Source: Otis tarda
Taxonomy: Eukaryota > Chordata > Aves > Otidiformes > Otididae
Direction: 5' to 3'
NCBI GenBank assembly: GCA_026413225.1
Contig: CM048552.1
Span: forward strand, 197,562,053 to 197,626,052
Length of the DNA: 64,000 nucleotides
Shown: one piece after another, positions 50,701 through 59,000 of the stretch
Layout: every line of letters starts with the position of its first letter
How positions within the stretch are numbered: position 1 is the first letter of the stretch
Program-made: the position numbers and the translations under genes
Notes under the pieces: model-generated
Database searches by the model: none
The model's input: only the letters and a program-made list of their open reading frames with translations
Told to the model about the DNA's origin: nothing

Positions 50701-53389
50701 GAGAAGAGAGGAAGAAGGATCTCCCTCGATCTGCTGGCTATGCTCTGGGATGCTGTTGGTCCCTTTGCTGCAAGAACTGCTGACTCACATTCAACTTACT
50801 TGTCTGCAGGGACTCCCAGCTCCTTTCCTGCAAATCTCCTTCCTAGCCAGCTGGCTGTTAAATGACTCTACATTCAGTACACAAAGAGTGATACAAAAAC
50901 GCTGCTTAAGTGAAGACAGGAGATTGATCACTGTCCTGAATATATATAAACAGCCTTACACTCAACCCGTCAACATTATTTTACTCAACATTGTTATTTC
51001 TTTCCCCTGTATCACTTAAAAATAATACAATACTTCCAAGCATTTTTATACTGCTGTAGCTTATACGAGAACTAGTGATGGGCTAGAACCAACTCCTACA
51101 GAAAGGGGTACCAGCATGTCATTAAAGAGCAGAGTTAAGGTTACCCATTTCCACTGGGGAACATCATGATTTGCACTGGAGCCTGTTGTTTTAGTATCAT
51201 TAGTATGGAAGGCCTTCTAGATGTACTGAGAGGAAGCATTTCCAAACTTTCATTGCTTGATCTCTTAAGTAGGACATCTCAATGTTTCATTTATCAGCAG
51301 GTCTTAACTCCCCAGCCCAATCCCCTCCCAAGAGTGCTGTCTCTAATGCTACCTTTACTACCAGCTCCAGTAACACCAGGGCTGCAAATGAAAAGAGCTT
51401 CTCTGTGCGGTGCTCTCCAGCTCTCTTGCTTCTGCAATTGTGAATACACTGATTGGCCTTATGCTATGCTGGACAGTGGCCGACTTGACATATCTGCTTG
51501 GAGTCTGTATCAGACTTGGGAATCTGCAAGCTGGGAACAACGAGTCTAAAGCAGACTACATAAAATATTCTCCACTGAATATAACACACAGCTTTTCCCA
51601 GCCATTTTGTAAGTTAGGATTGGATGTATCTGTCTTGCCCTGCATTTCTGAAGCACAGGAGCATGGCTCCCATTGAAGAGCAAAAGAAAGGTGATCTTAT
51701 GCAACTGGAGCCCATGCAACAAACCAACACATACTGGGTAAGGCACGTGCATACAGTAAGGCTAACTACACTGACCCAGCCTGGAAACCTCAAATGCATG
51801 TGGCTCAGAACCTGTGTAAGACACCTTTTTACCAGCACATGCTGACAATTTAAAGAGATTGTACTAAAATGTATTCTAGTATTCTTTAGAGGTGTGTGGA
51901 ACAGTATTACTCCTCCCAGTATATAGATTTCAGGTTCCATTCACTTGGCAGGGTGAAGGAAAAAGAAAAAAAAAAAGTGGTGATTCTGTCTTCAAGCCTG
52001 ACTTACTATTTTGACCAACACTTCATACACGCAAAGCTATAAATTCTGTATTACCTTGAGAGCATAACGTTCTTAAGCCATAAAGGCATTTCAGCCAAGA
52101 TACAATCTAATCATGACATCATCACAAATATGTAAGAAATTATTGATCTGAAGGTTCTCCAACCTATGGGTTTCAAAACCCTGATGTTTTACACTAAACA
52201 GGCATAACTCTATACGATCATATACTTGACTGAAGCCTAAAACAAAAACCATGAATTAATTAAAATACAAAATTTTCAGACATCATTAAAAAAAAAAAAA
52301 AGAGCTGTGTTAATAATTTTTTGTGTTTGAGGTTTAGGAAATTTTAGAAGAAATTCAGCCAACCTAGGCTGTTTTCAAAGAAAGATGAGAAGGTACAATA
52401 TTTCTGTTTAAACACAGCAAAGATCACTACAGCTAGTTACTTTAATTGGAAGAAGCCTCTCATATTTTAATAAGTCTTCACACATTTCATAAGCCAGTAA
52501 ACATAGTCTCACTAAACATACCTCCATGTTCTCCATTCTATTCAATTCTGCCCGTTTCTGCACTCAGACACTTTACAACAAAATACTACTGCCGTTCAGC
52601 CCTAAGACCAAACAGTAGTTTAACAATGTAGACAAAAAAAAAAACTTAATAAAGATACTCTATGTTTAGTCTCTCTAGTCAAAGCTGTAAGATACAAAAA
52701 GCTTGCTTGCAAAGCGTTTTACACTACAGTTATAACGGAGCTACTATTTTTCCATGGTTCTCGCCCAAGTATAAAAGAATCGGGCAGGGAAATCTGCCTG
52801 AACAGCAGTCTCCGCCTGTGCAGCCCGCACAGCCCGCCCGCACAGAAAGCGAGGGAAGAGGACGAGACAACCAAGCGCCCTCAGGCCCGCCCCGCTGCCA
52901 GCGCATGCTTCGCTGCCGCGCTGCCCTCCACCTTCTCGGGGAGCAGGGCGAAACCCGACCCCGGGGCAGCCGCCGGCCCCAGGCGGGGGGCGGCCGGGCT
53001 GCCCGCCAGCCCCGCCACGGCAGGGCGCAGCAGCCCCCATGAGGGACCCGCCGCCGCCGGACCGCCCTGGGAGCCCCGCTGCAGCCCCGGGAGAGCGGCC
53101 GGGGGCGCCGGACTGACAGGCAGCGGCGGCGCCCACTCACCCCCTCGGTCTTCACGTCAAGGATCTTCTCCACCTCGAAGACGTCCTCCTCCTCCTCGCT
53201 CTCGCCACCGCCGCCGGCCTCTCCGCCGGCTGCTGCTGTTGCCGTCGCCGCGCCCACCGCCTTGCCAGCACCACCGCCGTCTTCCTCCCTGTCCTCCTCA
53301 TCCTCTGCTGCGGCCGCCGTCTCCTCCTCTTCCTCCGCCCCCTCCAGCCTGGCTGCCGCCGCCTCAGCCCCGCTCCCGGCCGCCGCCAT
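29769..53389 (-). CDS. MPHOSPH8: M-phase phosphoprotein 8 (HUSH complex H3K9me3 reader), complete
   Basis: MPP8 binds H3K9me3 and, with TASOR and periphilin, forms the HUSH complex that recruits SETDB1 and MORC2 to silence retroelements in the nucleus. I resolved 14 coding exons whose phases all agree, giving 870 codons and TGA at 29,769-29,771 (human protein: 860). Order: an acidic Glu/Ala/Gly-rich N-terminus (1-69); a chromodomain (about 70-128) with all three aromatic-cage residues F71, W92 and Y95; a long Lys/Glu/Ser-rich linker (about 136-550); four to five ankyrin repeats (about 580-734); and a conserved C-terminal domain (736-870) ending YRVQLQ. The start is the ATG at 53,387-53,389 in a strong Kozak context. 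Coding exons (high to low): 53389-53141, 48889-48734, 47829-46975, 44032-43936, 42816-42568, 42124-41999, 41912-41824, 38356-38216, 37414-37328, 35238-35084, 32938-32784, 31651-31524, 30787-30704, 29810-29769. It appears intact. Confidence 0.97.
29811..30703 (-). other. MPHOSPH8: MPHOSPH8 intron 13
   Basis: Flanked by GTACGA donor and CAG acceptor (minus strand). A-rich patches near 29,925-29,940 and 30,100-30,125. Nothing else recognised. Confidence 0.8.
30704..30787 (-). CDS. MPHOSPH8: MPHOSPH8 coding exon 13
   Basis: 28 codons beginning [13 protein letters not shown] and ending LAEAPTAK, residues 830-857, inside the conserved C-terminal domain. Phase 0 on both sides, acceptor 'cctttcag', donor GTACGA. 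Confidence 0.95.
31163..31320 (-). mobile_element. CR1 LINE 3' fragment in MPHOSPH8 intron 12
   Basis: 'cacagaatcacagaagggtt', 'gaggttggaggggacctctg', 'gaggtcatctggtccaacc', then 'caagcagggccgcctagaag'. This is the reversed CR1 3' end, so the copy lies in the same orientation as MPHOSPH8. The rest of the intron (30,788-31,523) shows only A-rich low complexity. Confidence 0.92.
31524..31651 (-). CDS. MPHOSPH8: MPHOSPH8 coding exon 12
   Basis: Encodes [18 protein letters not shown], then [18 protein letters not shown] and QLPVFL (residues 788-829). This is one of the most conserved parts of the MPP8 C-terminal domain. Acceptor 'ccttttcag', donor GTAAAC. Enters in phase 1, exits in phase 0. Confidence 0.96.
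31652..32783 (-). other. MPHOSPH8: MPHOSPH8 intron 11
   Basis: Noncoding. Contains a (CAAAA)n/A-C-rich low-complexity tract at about 32,688-32,770, next to the donor of exon 11, and a short TA run near 31,747-31,760. Nothing else recognised. Confidence 0.8.
32688..32770. repeat. (CAAAA)n / A-C-rich simple repeat
   Basis: Successive A-runs punctuated by single C or short C-runs, immediately inside intron 11. Purely low complexity. Confidence 0.85.
32784..32938 (-). CDS. MPHOSPH8: MPHOSPH8 coding exon 11
   Basis: Encodes [20 protein letters not shown], then [17 protein letters not shown] and [14 protein letters not shown] (residues 736-786). It links the ankyrin repeats to the C-terminal domain and is nearly identical in this stretch to mammalian MPP8. 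Phases 2 in, 1 out. Confidence 0.96.
33890..34480 (-). mobile_element. Ancient CR1/L3-type LINE relic in MPHOSPH8 intron 10
   Basis: On the + strand, landmarks of the reversed L3/CR1 3' half appear in order: 'gagatccataattcag', 'tctgtgcaaaaatattcctc', 'aatcatctttact', 'catggattcacgttttattt', 'actttgcatttatcagta' and 'aatgtcaaatttcactgg'. The match is older and more diverged than the avian CR1 copies here. Identification rests on remembered consensus phrases; a repeat-library search would settle the family. Confidence 0.6.
35084..35238 (-). CDS. MPHOSPH8: MPHOSPH8 coding exon 10 (ankyrin repeats)
   Basis: Encodes [20 protein letters not shown], then [16 protein letters not shown] and [15 protein letters not shown] (residues 684-734): the end of one ankyrin repeat and a terminal repeat. 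Enters in phase 0, exits in phase 2 (donor GTGAGT). Confidence 0.96.
35239..37327 (-). other. MPHOSPH8: MPHOSPH8 intron 9
   Basis: Noncoding. Contains a CR1 3' terminus (35,826-35,938) and a 21-base A-run near 36,844-36,864. No other gene signal. Confidence 0.8.
35826..35938 (+). mobile_element. CR1 LINE 3' terminus
   Basis: 'gaggctctgagcaacctgat', 'gatgtccctgct', 'ggactggactagatgacctt', 'ggtcccttccaacccaaacc', 'attctatg'. A well preserved CR1 3' end, antisense to MPHOSPH8. Confidence 0.95.
37328..37414 (-). CDS. MPHOSPH8: MPHOSPH8 coding exon 9 (ankyrin repeat)
   Basis: 29 codons, [20 protein letters not shown] then SSGETALMK (residues 655-683). Phase 0 on both sides, acceptor 'ttttttccag', donor GTAAAT. 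Confidence 0.96.
37415..38215 (-). other. MPHOSPH8: MPHOSPH8 intron 8
   Basis: Noncoding, about 800 bases. No repeat confidently recognised. Confidence 0.75.
38216..38356 (-). CDS. MPHOSPH8: MPHOSPH8 coding exon 8 (ankyrin repeat)
   Basis: 47 codons, [37 protein letters not shown] and [10 protein letters not shown] (residues 608-654). It carries a classic ankyrin TxLxxAxxxGHxDLLxxLL pattern. Phase 0 on both sides. Confidence 0.97.
39165..39191. repeat. Poly-T tract
   Basis: About 26 consecutive T in MPHOSPH8 intron 7. I looked for a processed retrocopy joined to it and found none. Confidence 0.85.
39320..41560 (+). mobile_element. Near full-span but internally deleted CR1 LINE in MPHOSPH8 intron 7
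   Basis: ORF1 remnants: a CR1-like '[10 protein letters not shown]' block near 39,936, and a degraded SGNH-esterase block near 40,262-40,410 ([35 protein letters not shown]). ORF2 remnants: [18 protein letters not shown] (about 40,450), [14 protein letters not shown] (about 40,670), [20 protein letters not shown] (about 40,855), [10 protein letters not shown], then [10 protein letters not shown]. An open stretch follows at 41,080-41,450 with the RT catalytic block [20 protein letters not shown] and [15 protein letters not shown]. The 3' end ('cccttccaacccaaacc', 'tatgattctattctatgat') is at about 41,515-41,560. Stops, frameshifts and deletions in both ORFs and the 3' part make it inactive. 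It lies antisense to MPHOSPH8. Confidence 0.92.
41003..41455 (+). pseudogene. CR1 reverse-transcriptase remnant (open but partial)
   Basis: A 150-codon open stretch of CR1 ORF2. It contains [20 protein letters not shown] with the FADD catalytic Asp pair of the RT palm, [44 protein letters not shown] and [16 protein letters not shown]. The upstream part of the RT is frameshifted, and the C-terminal third after SRSREG is deleted, so no functional protein is expected. Confidence 0.9.
41824..41912 (-). CDS. MPHOSPH8: MPHOSPH8 coding exon 7
   Basis: 29 codons plus two joining bases: [20 protein letters not shown] then NEEYNLDQE (residues 579-607), the first ankyrin-like repeat. A C-run just outside (about 41,788-41,799) is intronic. 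Phase 1 in, 0 out. Confidence 0.96.
41999..42124 (-). CDS. MPHOSPH8: MPHOSPH8 coding exon 6
   Basis: 41 codons with split codons at both ends: [20 protein letters not shown], then [21 protein letters not shown] (residues 537-577). Only an 86-base intron separates it from exon 7. Confidence 0.96.
42568..42816 (-). CDS. MPHOSPH8: MPHOSPH8 coding exon 5
   Basis: 82 codons with split codons at both ends. [13 protein letters not shown] is followed by a charged stretch, then [20 protein letters not shown] and [13 protein letters not shown] (residues 454-535). This matches the conserved MPP8 segment just before the ankyrin region. Confidence 0.96.
42817..43935 (-). other. MPHOSPH8: MPHOSPH8 intron 4
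   Basis: Noncoding and AT-rich. The 121-codon minus-strand open frame at 43,375-43,740 has no domain and no usable splice sites, so I do not call it a gene. Confidence 0.75.
43936..44032 (-). CDS. MPHOSPH8: MPHOSPH8 coding exon 4
   Basis: 32 codons plus one base: [20 protein letters not shown] then [12 protein letters not shown] (residues 421-452), part of the Lys/Glu-rich linker. Acceptor 'tcaatctcag', donor GTAAGT. Confidence 0.95.
44033..46974 (-). other. MPHOSPH8: MPHOSPH8 intron 3
   Basis: About 2.9 kb of noncoding, AT-rich DNA. No CR1 or other repeat recognised with confidence. Confidence 0.75.
46975..47829 (-). CDS. MPHOSPH8: MPHOSPH8 coding exon 3 (large, charged linker)
   Basis: 285 codons, residues 136-420, phase 0 on both sides. 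Begins [20 protein letters not shown] and ends [13 protein letters not shown] at a GTAAGC donor. It is dominated by Lys, Glu, Ser and Asp with runs of Lys ([10 protein letters not shown]). In human MPP8 the matching disordered region carries phosphosites and binds HUSH partners; the function here is by homology. Reading continues open past the donor to 46,684, but that extension is intronic, because exon 4 joins in phase at GTAAGC. Confidence 0.96.
47830..48733 (-). other. MPHOSPH8: MPHOSPH8 intron 2
   Basis: Noncoding, with an A-rich run near 47,857-47,873 just upstream of exon 3. Nothing else recognised. Confidence 0.75.
48734..48889 (-). CDS. MPHOSPH8: MPHOSPH8 coding exon 2 (chromodomain core)
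   Basis: 52 codons, residues 84-135: [38 protein letters not shown], then [14 protein letters not shown]. Contains aromatic-cage W92 and Y95 and the WEPE motif that contact the H3K9me3 tail. Phase 0 on both sides, acceptor 'tcttatag', donor GTGTGT. Confidence 0.98.
48890..53140 (-). other. MPHOSPH8: MPHOSPH8 intron 1
   Basis: About 4.25 kb. Contains a CR1 fragment (50,285-50,870), a 20-base A-run near 49,638-49,657 and, at its upstream end, part of the CpG island. No other exon is needed, because exons 1 and 2 join in phase across the chromodomain. Confidence 0.8.
50285..50870 (-). mobile_element. CR1 LINE fragment (ORF2 3' part), old
   Basis: The + strand shows reversed CR1 text in order: 'ttccctgtgttccagcttgtg', 'cactgcgcacctctgagaag', 'ctctcagcctcctgtgatcc', 'atgtctcttctgtcctgggg', 'acttgacactgtactccaga', 'gatctgctggctatgctctg', 'tgactcacattcaacttact'. 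It is diverged, inactive and in the same orientation as MPHOSPH8. Confidence 0.88.
53141..53389 (-). CDS. MPHOSPH8: MPHOSPH8 coding exon 1
   Basis: 83 codons from ATG (53,387-53,389) to ...[14 protein letters not shown] at a GTGAGT donor. The first 69 residues are Ala/Glu/Gly-rich with acidic runs (EEEEE, ESEEEED) built from GAG/GCG/GGC-type triplets. The end holds the chromodomain first strand and cage residue F71. The frame is open further upstream to a TTG at 53,411-53,413 but has no ATG there, so the 53,389 ATG is the supported start. Confidence 0.93.
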
Positions 53390-53395
53390 CTTGGG
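53383..53395 (-). promoter_or_regulatory. YY1-type site overlapping the MPHOSPH8 start codon
   Basis: The minus strand reads CCAAGATGGCGGCGG around the initiator. AAGATGGCGGC is the classic YY1 consensus, frequently found just downstream of the start site of CpG-island genes, and it also gives an ideal Kozak context (A at -3, G at +4). The match is visible; occupancy is inferred. Confidence 0.6.
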
Positions 53396-53472
53396 CCGAA
53401 TTTCAAACGACAACGGTGAAAAGCGGCTGCGACATCCACCTCCGGGCCAGGAGGGAGCGAGGCGGTGGCCAC

Positions 53473-53515
53473 AGCCAATCGGCGCCCCGCCAGCCCGTGA
53501 CGCACAGGGGCGGGG
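53473..53515. promoter_or_regulatory. Inverted CCAAT box, CRE-like half-site and GC box
   Basis: Within about 125 bases upstream of the MPHOSPH8 ATG: agCCAATcgg (53,473-53,482), TGACGcac (53,498) and GGGGCGGGG (53,507-53,515). NF-Y, CREB/ATF and Sp1 motifs in tight order are typical of TATA-less housekeeping promoters. There is no obvious TATA box. Confidence 0.55.
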
Positions 53516-53900
53516 CCCCGAGCCCGGAGGCCTTCGTACCCTCCGCGCGGCGGCCCGCGGCAGTGAGTGGGTGGGGCCGCAGGAGGAGGCCCCGGCAGGG
53601 TCCAGTGACCGCGGGCTCCCGCCGGGCCTGCCCTGCGGAGGCGCCGCTGCTGGCCTGGCCTGGCCTCCAGCCCAATGTCTGCCGTGGAGCCGGGGGGAGC
53701 GGAGTGGACAGCCCGGTGCCGTCCCGCTCCGCCCGCCCGCCAGTGCTGGCCGTCGCGGGTCTTGGCACTACGGCTGCCGGGAGCCCCGATCGGCGCGCTG
53801 TCCCGGGAACCCCTTCCTCGAAAGCGTGACCGAACCCCGGTTCGGCCCCCGTGTAAGGTTTCGCTGCCTGACGCGCAGGGGCCCTTCTCCGGCGAAGGGG

Positions 53901-55745
53901 GGTGGTTCCCGGTGACCGGAGGCACTCACAGGCACCTTCACACTGTTGACCTTTCTGCCAGGAGATCCGGTGCCCGGGTGGGCCTGGCTTGTCCAAATAA
54001 AAGCAGTGCTGAATATCCCGTTACAAAGGTATTTTTTGCCCTCAGCTGGATGAGGTTTTGGGGAAACGCACAGGAAGGACGTACACAGACACCTCAGGCC
54101 AAGGTCCTGCTGAGGAATGGGGTTTCTCACTAGGAAAAAGAATCCTTTAAAATTCCATAGTATTTTGCATGTTAAAAGAACTGCCTATAGGCAAGCACAG
54201 CTTCTTTTAGTTAACATGCAGGAGAAAAAACAGACAATCTTGTAAGTAAAAGCAAATAAACCACACCCTGTTTGCTTATTTAAATGCCTTTGCTAGAGCC
54301 AGAGTGTTAATACACTGCATTTCAGAAACAGTTTCTTAAAAGAACACACATCACTCAAATGAAAAACAGGCTTCAGTGTGAATATATACTTTCCATACAC
54401 ACCCATATAGGAAGTATTATTGCAACAGTGAAAACATCAAACTATTTGAATAATGAACTGCAGTGAAGGAAAACAAATCTATTAATTTTATTTATATTTT
54501 TGCCCGCACTTCCCTTCCAAGGTAACTCTAGTAACACAGCAGTTGACAATAGGGAGGCTTAATAGCAGATATAGAAGCTAGTTCATCACTGTCAACATTA
54601 AGGTCTCTTTCTAAGTTCTGAAGAAACCCGTATCTTAGCTCTTTTCAAATAGAAAGTGTAGTACAAATCTCCTTTGCATTATTTACTAAAAAGAGCCAGT
54701 ATCTTACACACATGAAAGCAAGGATTCAGAGCACGTTAGAAACAGAAGGACCTCAGGATATCCCTCTTACCAACCTCCTCTACAAGATGAAGTGTATCTC
54801 CTCCATCTTTGGCAGATGTTTCTTAAATTCTTGTGAAAACATCTATGAAAGAGATTCCACAGTTTTCCTTAGTAACCTCTTACAACACTTCTCTATTACT
54901 GCTAGGGAGCATTCTCTATTTGCAAGGGCAGTGTAACACATTACCTGTGATGGCTGTGGAATCTCCTGCTTCTGAATATTTTCAATGGTTGGACAAACAA
55001 GTGTAAAGTGTATTCTGGACACACTCGGTCCAGCCTCAGTGCAAGCAACTGTACTAAGTCTCTAAGTACATTTCCTTGGATCACAAAGTGTCAAAGTATA
55101 ATTCTGTGCAGCTCCTTAATTTAGAAGAGGTAACATGTTTATTCAAACACCTGTGAAAAGCCCATTAAATTAAAATAAATCACTATTAGTCTCGTTTTGT
55201 TATTAGGCTTCAGTGCTTGGTCCACTATAAAATAAAACTAATCAGTTTTTCATCAGAATAAAATCAGAATACAGAGTAACAGCAGGAAAAAAAAAGAGAA
55301 CTCATGCTTCCTAACAAAACTGACCTATGTATTCGCAAATTGACAAATAACCGATAAGAAAAGCAGTGCAGGGAAAAAGTAACTGTTCTGCTGTTTGCAT
55401 TTCAAGGCACACTCTAGGAACTGCAAAACCATCCACAACTGAAAACACAGGTATGTTATGAAGATATTTATTTGTTCGTTGTTTATCACATTCTTTTATC
55501 TGTCAAAACATCTCCTGCCACATTGATCTGAATTACTACATTATGCTTTCTTTACTGTGCCATTAAAGAAGTACGTAAGATTTTAGGAGAAATCAAAACA
55601 AATATATTATAAAAGTACTTTTATAATCTGCAATGAACCCAAGATATTAATGTAAAAAATTGAAATTTAAGGTATTTTTAACAGAGTTACAGGTAAGTAA
55701 AATAATACATATATGTAAAATCAAGACCTACTAACTATGAGACCA
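53901..55745. other. Intergenic spacer between MPHOSPH8 promoter and PARP4 3' end
   Basis: Drops quickly from GC-rich to AT-rich. Contains an old CR1 fragment (54,740-54,925) and no recognisable gene. Additional AATAAA hexamers on the minus strand (for example 55,467-55,472 and 55,139-55,144) are possible distal PARP4 polyadenylation sites. Confidence 0.65.
54740..54925 (-). mobile_element. Old CR1 LINE fragment
   Basis: Reversed CR1-like text: 'gaaggacctcaggatatccc', 'accaacctcctctacaagat', 'gagattccacagttttcctt', 'agtaacctcttacaacactt'. It is more diverged than most copies here, so the boundaries are approximate. Confidence 0.6.
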
Positions 55746-55751
55746 TTTATT
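55746..55751 (-). terminator. PARP4: Candidate PARP4 polyadenylation signal AATAAA
   Basis: TTTATT on the + strand, about 165 bases past the PARP4 stop codon. It is the nearest canonical hexamer. Confidence 0.5.
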
Positions 55752-55915
55752 TCCATACCTTTAAGTCTGTGACTATGAGAATTATTATTCAGGAATAATA
55801 TAAGAGCAAATGTTCTCAATGTAAACATTTTACACAAAACTACAAGGAAAGCTAACTCTGCTATTATCTTAAAGAATTATGTGATTAAATATTTTAAGTA
55901 GAAAGAGAACTGATG

Positions 55916-56066
55916 TTAGATACACTTGATACCCAGTATCTTCTTGGTGGCAGAATCCCAGTCTTTCCCAAGTTCAAGTCGATAGCAAATAGATGGAAAT
56001 TGCCTCTCAACTCTTCTTGCCCACTCTACTGCTTTCTTGATCAACTCAAAAGCCCAATGAACACCA
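55916..56066 (-). CDS. PARP4: PARP4 last coding exon
   Basis: Acceptor 'ttctacacacag'. Encodes GVHWAFELIKKAVEWARRVE, RQFPSICYRLELGKDWDSAT, then KKILGIKCI and TAA. Phase 2 in (AG + T gives Ser). Confidence 0.92.
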
Positions 56067-59000
56067 CTGTGTGTAGAAATGAAGTTTTATTATAATAAAA
56101 TCCTGTAAATCCACCAAAGGAGCAAGAAGAAAATAATTTATTCTAACTATAATTTTCTATATTACCATGATCCAGCCTGTATAAAATACCATCTGATGCA
56201 GATAACACCATCAGCTGAGCTGCCGTATCTTTTTAGAATCTTCCCCATGAGAAGTATGTAGACTCATAATCATTACTTGCATTTATGTGCACTATTCCAA
56301 TCAGCGCAGTAAAGTACTATACGTTTCGTAAAGGCAAACTTGACTCCTCTATTGTACATTCACATATATTAGAATTCTTTTATTTTTTTTTTGGTCTACC
56401 CAGCCTGCTTTCATCCAGCAGTCAATGCAATTTTATTTGTGTTCCTGACTAGAGTAGCCAAACTAATACAACCAATTTTTCCCTCTGTCAAGGAGTTTCA
56501 AAAGAGAGAGGAAGACTTCCAGAGCTCAATTGTCTGTTTCTTTATCCTGTTCCTACATAACATGTAAAGTGCCTAAAGCTTCCCATTTTGGCACAAGGAA
56601 TCTGTTGGTGGCTAGGGCAATCCAGATTCACTGGAGACCTATTCCTTCATGAGTCTTTGAAGACCTTTGTCTTTCCTCTATACCAAAAAACTGGTCAGCT
56701 GCTAATTGTTCACTTCACCCTCAAAGAAAGGGAATTTCCAGATGCAGGGACCCTATATTTGAAAGATAATAGAGTACTGGCACATACAGCAGTGAGGGGA
56801 CGGGGTTCAGAGTGAGCCAGCACCAGTATTCCCCCAGCTAAAGGAAATTGTGCTGTGAAGAAGCATCTGTTCTAATAATTTCAAAAAGTCTTGTCCAGAA
56901 TATTTTATGGTGCATACTTGTGAAGAACACAAAGCCATAAATATAATCCTGAAAAAGGGTGCAGACTGACAGGCACAAGTTACATGAAGGAAAAGTCTGA
57001 TATAATTTTTTTTTCCTAATTTCTAAAATAAGTTATATTAAATACTGGAAAGTTGCCCTTAAAAAAGTTGAGGTTGATGAATCTCCATCTTTAAAAGATA
57101 TTTAAAGCTCAGCTGGGCAAGATCCTGAACAATTTATCCAACATCTGAGTTAGCCCTACTTTAAGGAAGAGATGACCTCCAGAGGTCATATCCGACCTGA
57201 ATTATTCCATTATTCTAATAAGAAGTACAAAATATCTTTTACTGCTTTGTATACTTCTCAATTTTTGTATAATATTTTGCAAAGTATTTCTTCCTCCATC
57301 CATTCTCTTAAAAAGAAACCATATGCCACCAATATGATTAATACCTTTTCCCTTTTCCACAGCCATATCCTATAATACAGTCACTGACTCTCCATAATGA
57401 AATTAATCTTCTGTATGTTGAGAAGGTTCATATTACTACATTAAATTATAAGATTTTATTTAAAAGCACACCTTGAATTAGATGAATCATCCAGTTTCAT
57501 CAGTGTTTTGAAAACTATCCCTTTCAGTTCCTTTGTGCAGCGTATGAACTGTAGCACAAGAAGAGTAGCAATCAACTGCAGTAGCTTTTCCTTTCCGTTT
57601 GGGCCTAAGGAAGAAGAAAAGGGAAGCAGCATTACTATTTAAATGCTTTCTTGACCACAGAAAAGGTACTTTCAGCAAAGTACTCCTTATTACTTTAAAA
57701 CACCAGTTGTCCTAATGCTATTTAATTGTTTCACCATACCATCTACTACTATCAAGAGTATTCATATTAGTGATTTGACAAACATGCTCCTGGCTTTCTG
57801 ACTTAAATTTACTAAGGCTTTGTTGGGGTTTCTGCAGTTTGTGTTTGCTTGGGCTCTAATCTACTTTGATTTTAATACATGCAGTAATGGTAAGCATGTT
57901 AAGATTTCTGTCTTTTGATGAAGTGTTGCACGCTCTAATAATTTAGAAAGAAGGAATTGCCTTTTTATCCTCTAGGTTTTCTGGTCTGCTACCAGCGAAG
58001 AGAGCACCAGTTGACCGAATCAAACAGCAAAGTGTGTGTAGGTGGAGGGCATACTGAATGCTGCAGTGTGTGTGTGGGGAAGAGTTATATAGATATTATT
58101 CATATTGTTTGAAATGTGAAAAGCAGAAGTGATCTCTGCCTCTCTCCTAGGAGAGACTTTTCTTCCGTTTTTTTTCTTTAGTAGATATTAATATAGCAGA
58201 GACAATAATTGCGATAAAAGAATCTCTGTTGCTACTCCAACTATCTCACATCCTCCACATATTTCTCGAGGAGATGTGCTTACCAATCAGGACACTACAT
58301 TGTGAGAGAAGTTGAGAATAAACTGTATGAGTAAAATCAGGCACTTTTGTAAACTTTAAGAGATCCATTTAAGCATAGATCTGAGCATTCTTATTGAGAG
58401 TTCCACTAGACATATAGAGTAATAATAGATACAGACAGGAAATATAATACAATGTACTGCTTTTTAATGACAGAAAAGTATTTACCAAGTGACTGAATGC
58501 CTTTTTTAATAAGGACATTGTTAATTAAATGATCAACATCAAATTTCAAGATTTTTCCCAACTGTGGACTGAGATTCCAAGAGCCATCCTATGAAATAAA
58601 CAAAGACATGGATAAGCCAAAGATTCAGGACACTGAAAATATATTTGACATGAACAAAATTGACATAAGAGAATAACTTTGAATATTTTTTAAAAAGCTT
58701 ACACAAACACAAAACCTGAAATCCACATAATCAATTCAGGTGATTTAAATATTAAACTTCAAAAACCTTTGATATATCGTCAAATGTCTGTAATTGACCT
58801 GGAAAATTTACCTTGTAAAAAACTCTTAAACAGTAAGAACAAAGTAATTTTGAAATCATTCCCGTATAAAGTATGCACAATGACAACACTAGCCTTTTTC
58901 AAATTTATTTCAAACAAATTCCTTCTGAAAATTATTTTTAAAAGTGATAAAAACTAAGCAGTCCTCTTACTCAAAAGAAACAATAAAGGATCCCTCTCCT

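Larger units (their letters stand above)
52790..53900. promoter_or_regulatory. MPHOSPH8: CpG island promoter of MPHOSPH8
   Basis: A sharp change to very GC-rich, CpG-dense sequence centred on MPHOSPH8 exon 1, against an AT-rich background. All the long overlapping open frames here, on both strands, result from base composition. The island extends upstream of the start codon by about 500 bases and into intron 1 by about 350. It is the only CpG island in the window. Confidence 0.9.

Noticed and set aside
53390-53413. An N-terminal extension of MPHOSPH8 (about eight codons) starting upstream
   Set aside because: The upstream codon is TTG, not ATG. The ATG at 53,389 has the Kozak context and fits the family.
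52730-54133. Several long overlapping open frames on both strands (up to about 257 codons)
   Set aside because: They coincide with the CpG island, where stop codons are rare. Only the minus frame containing MPHOSPH8 exon 1 has homology and a matching splice donor.
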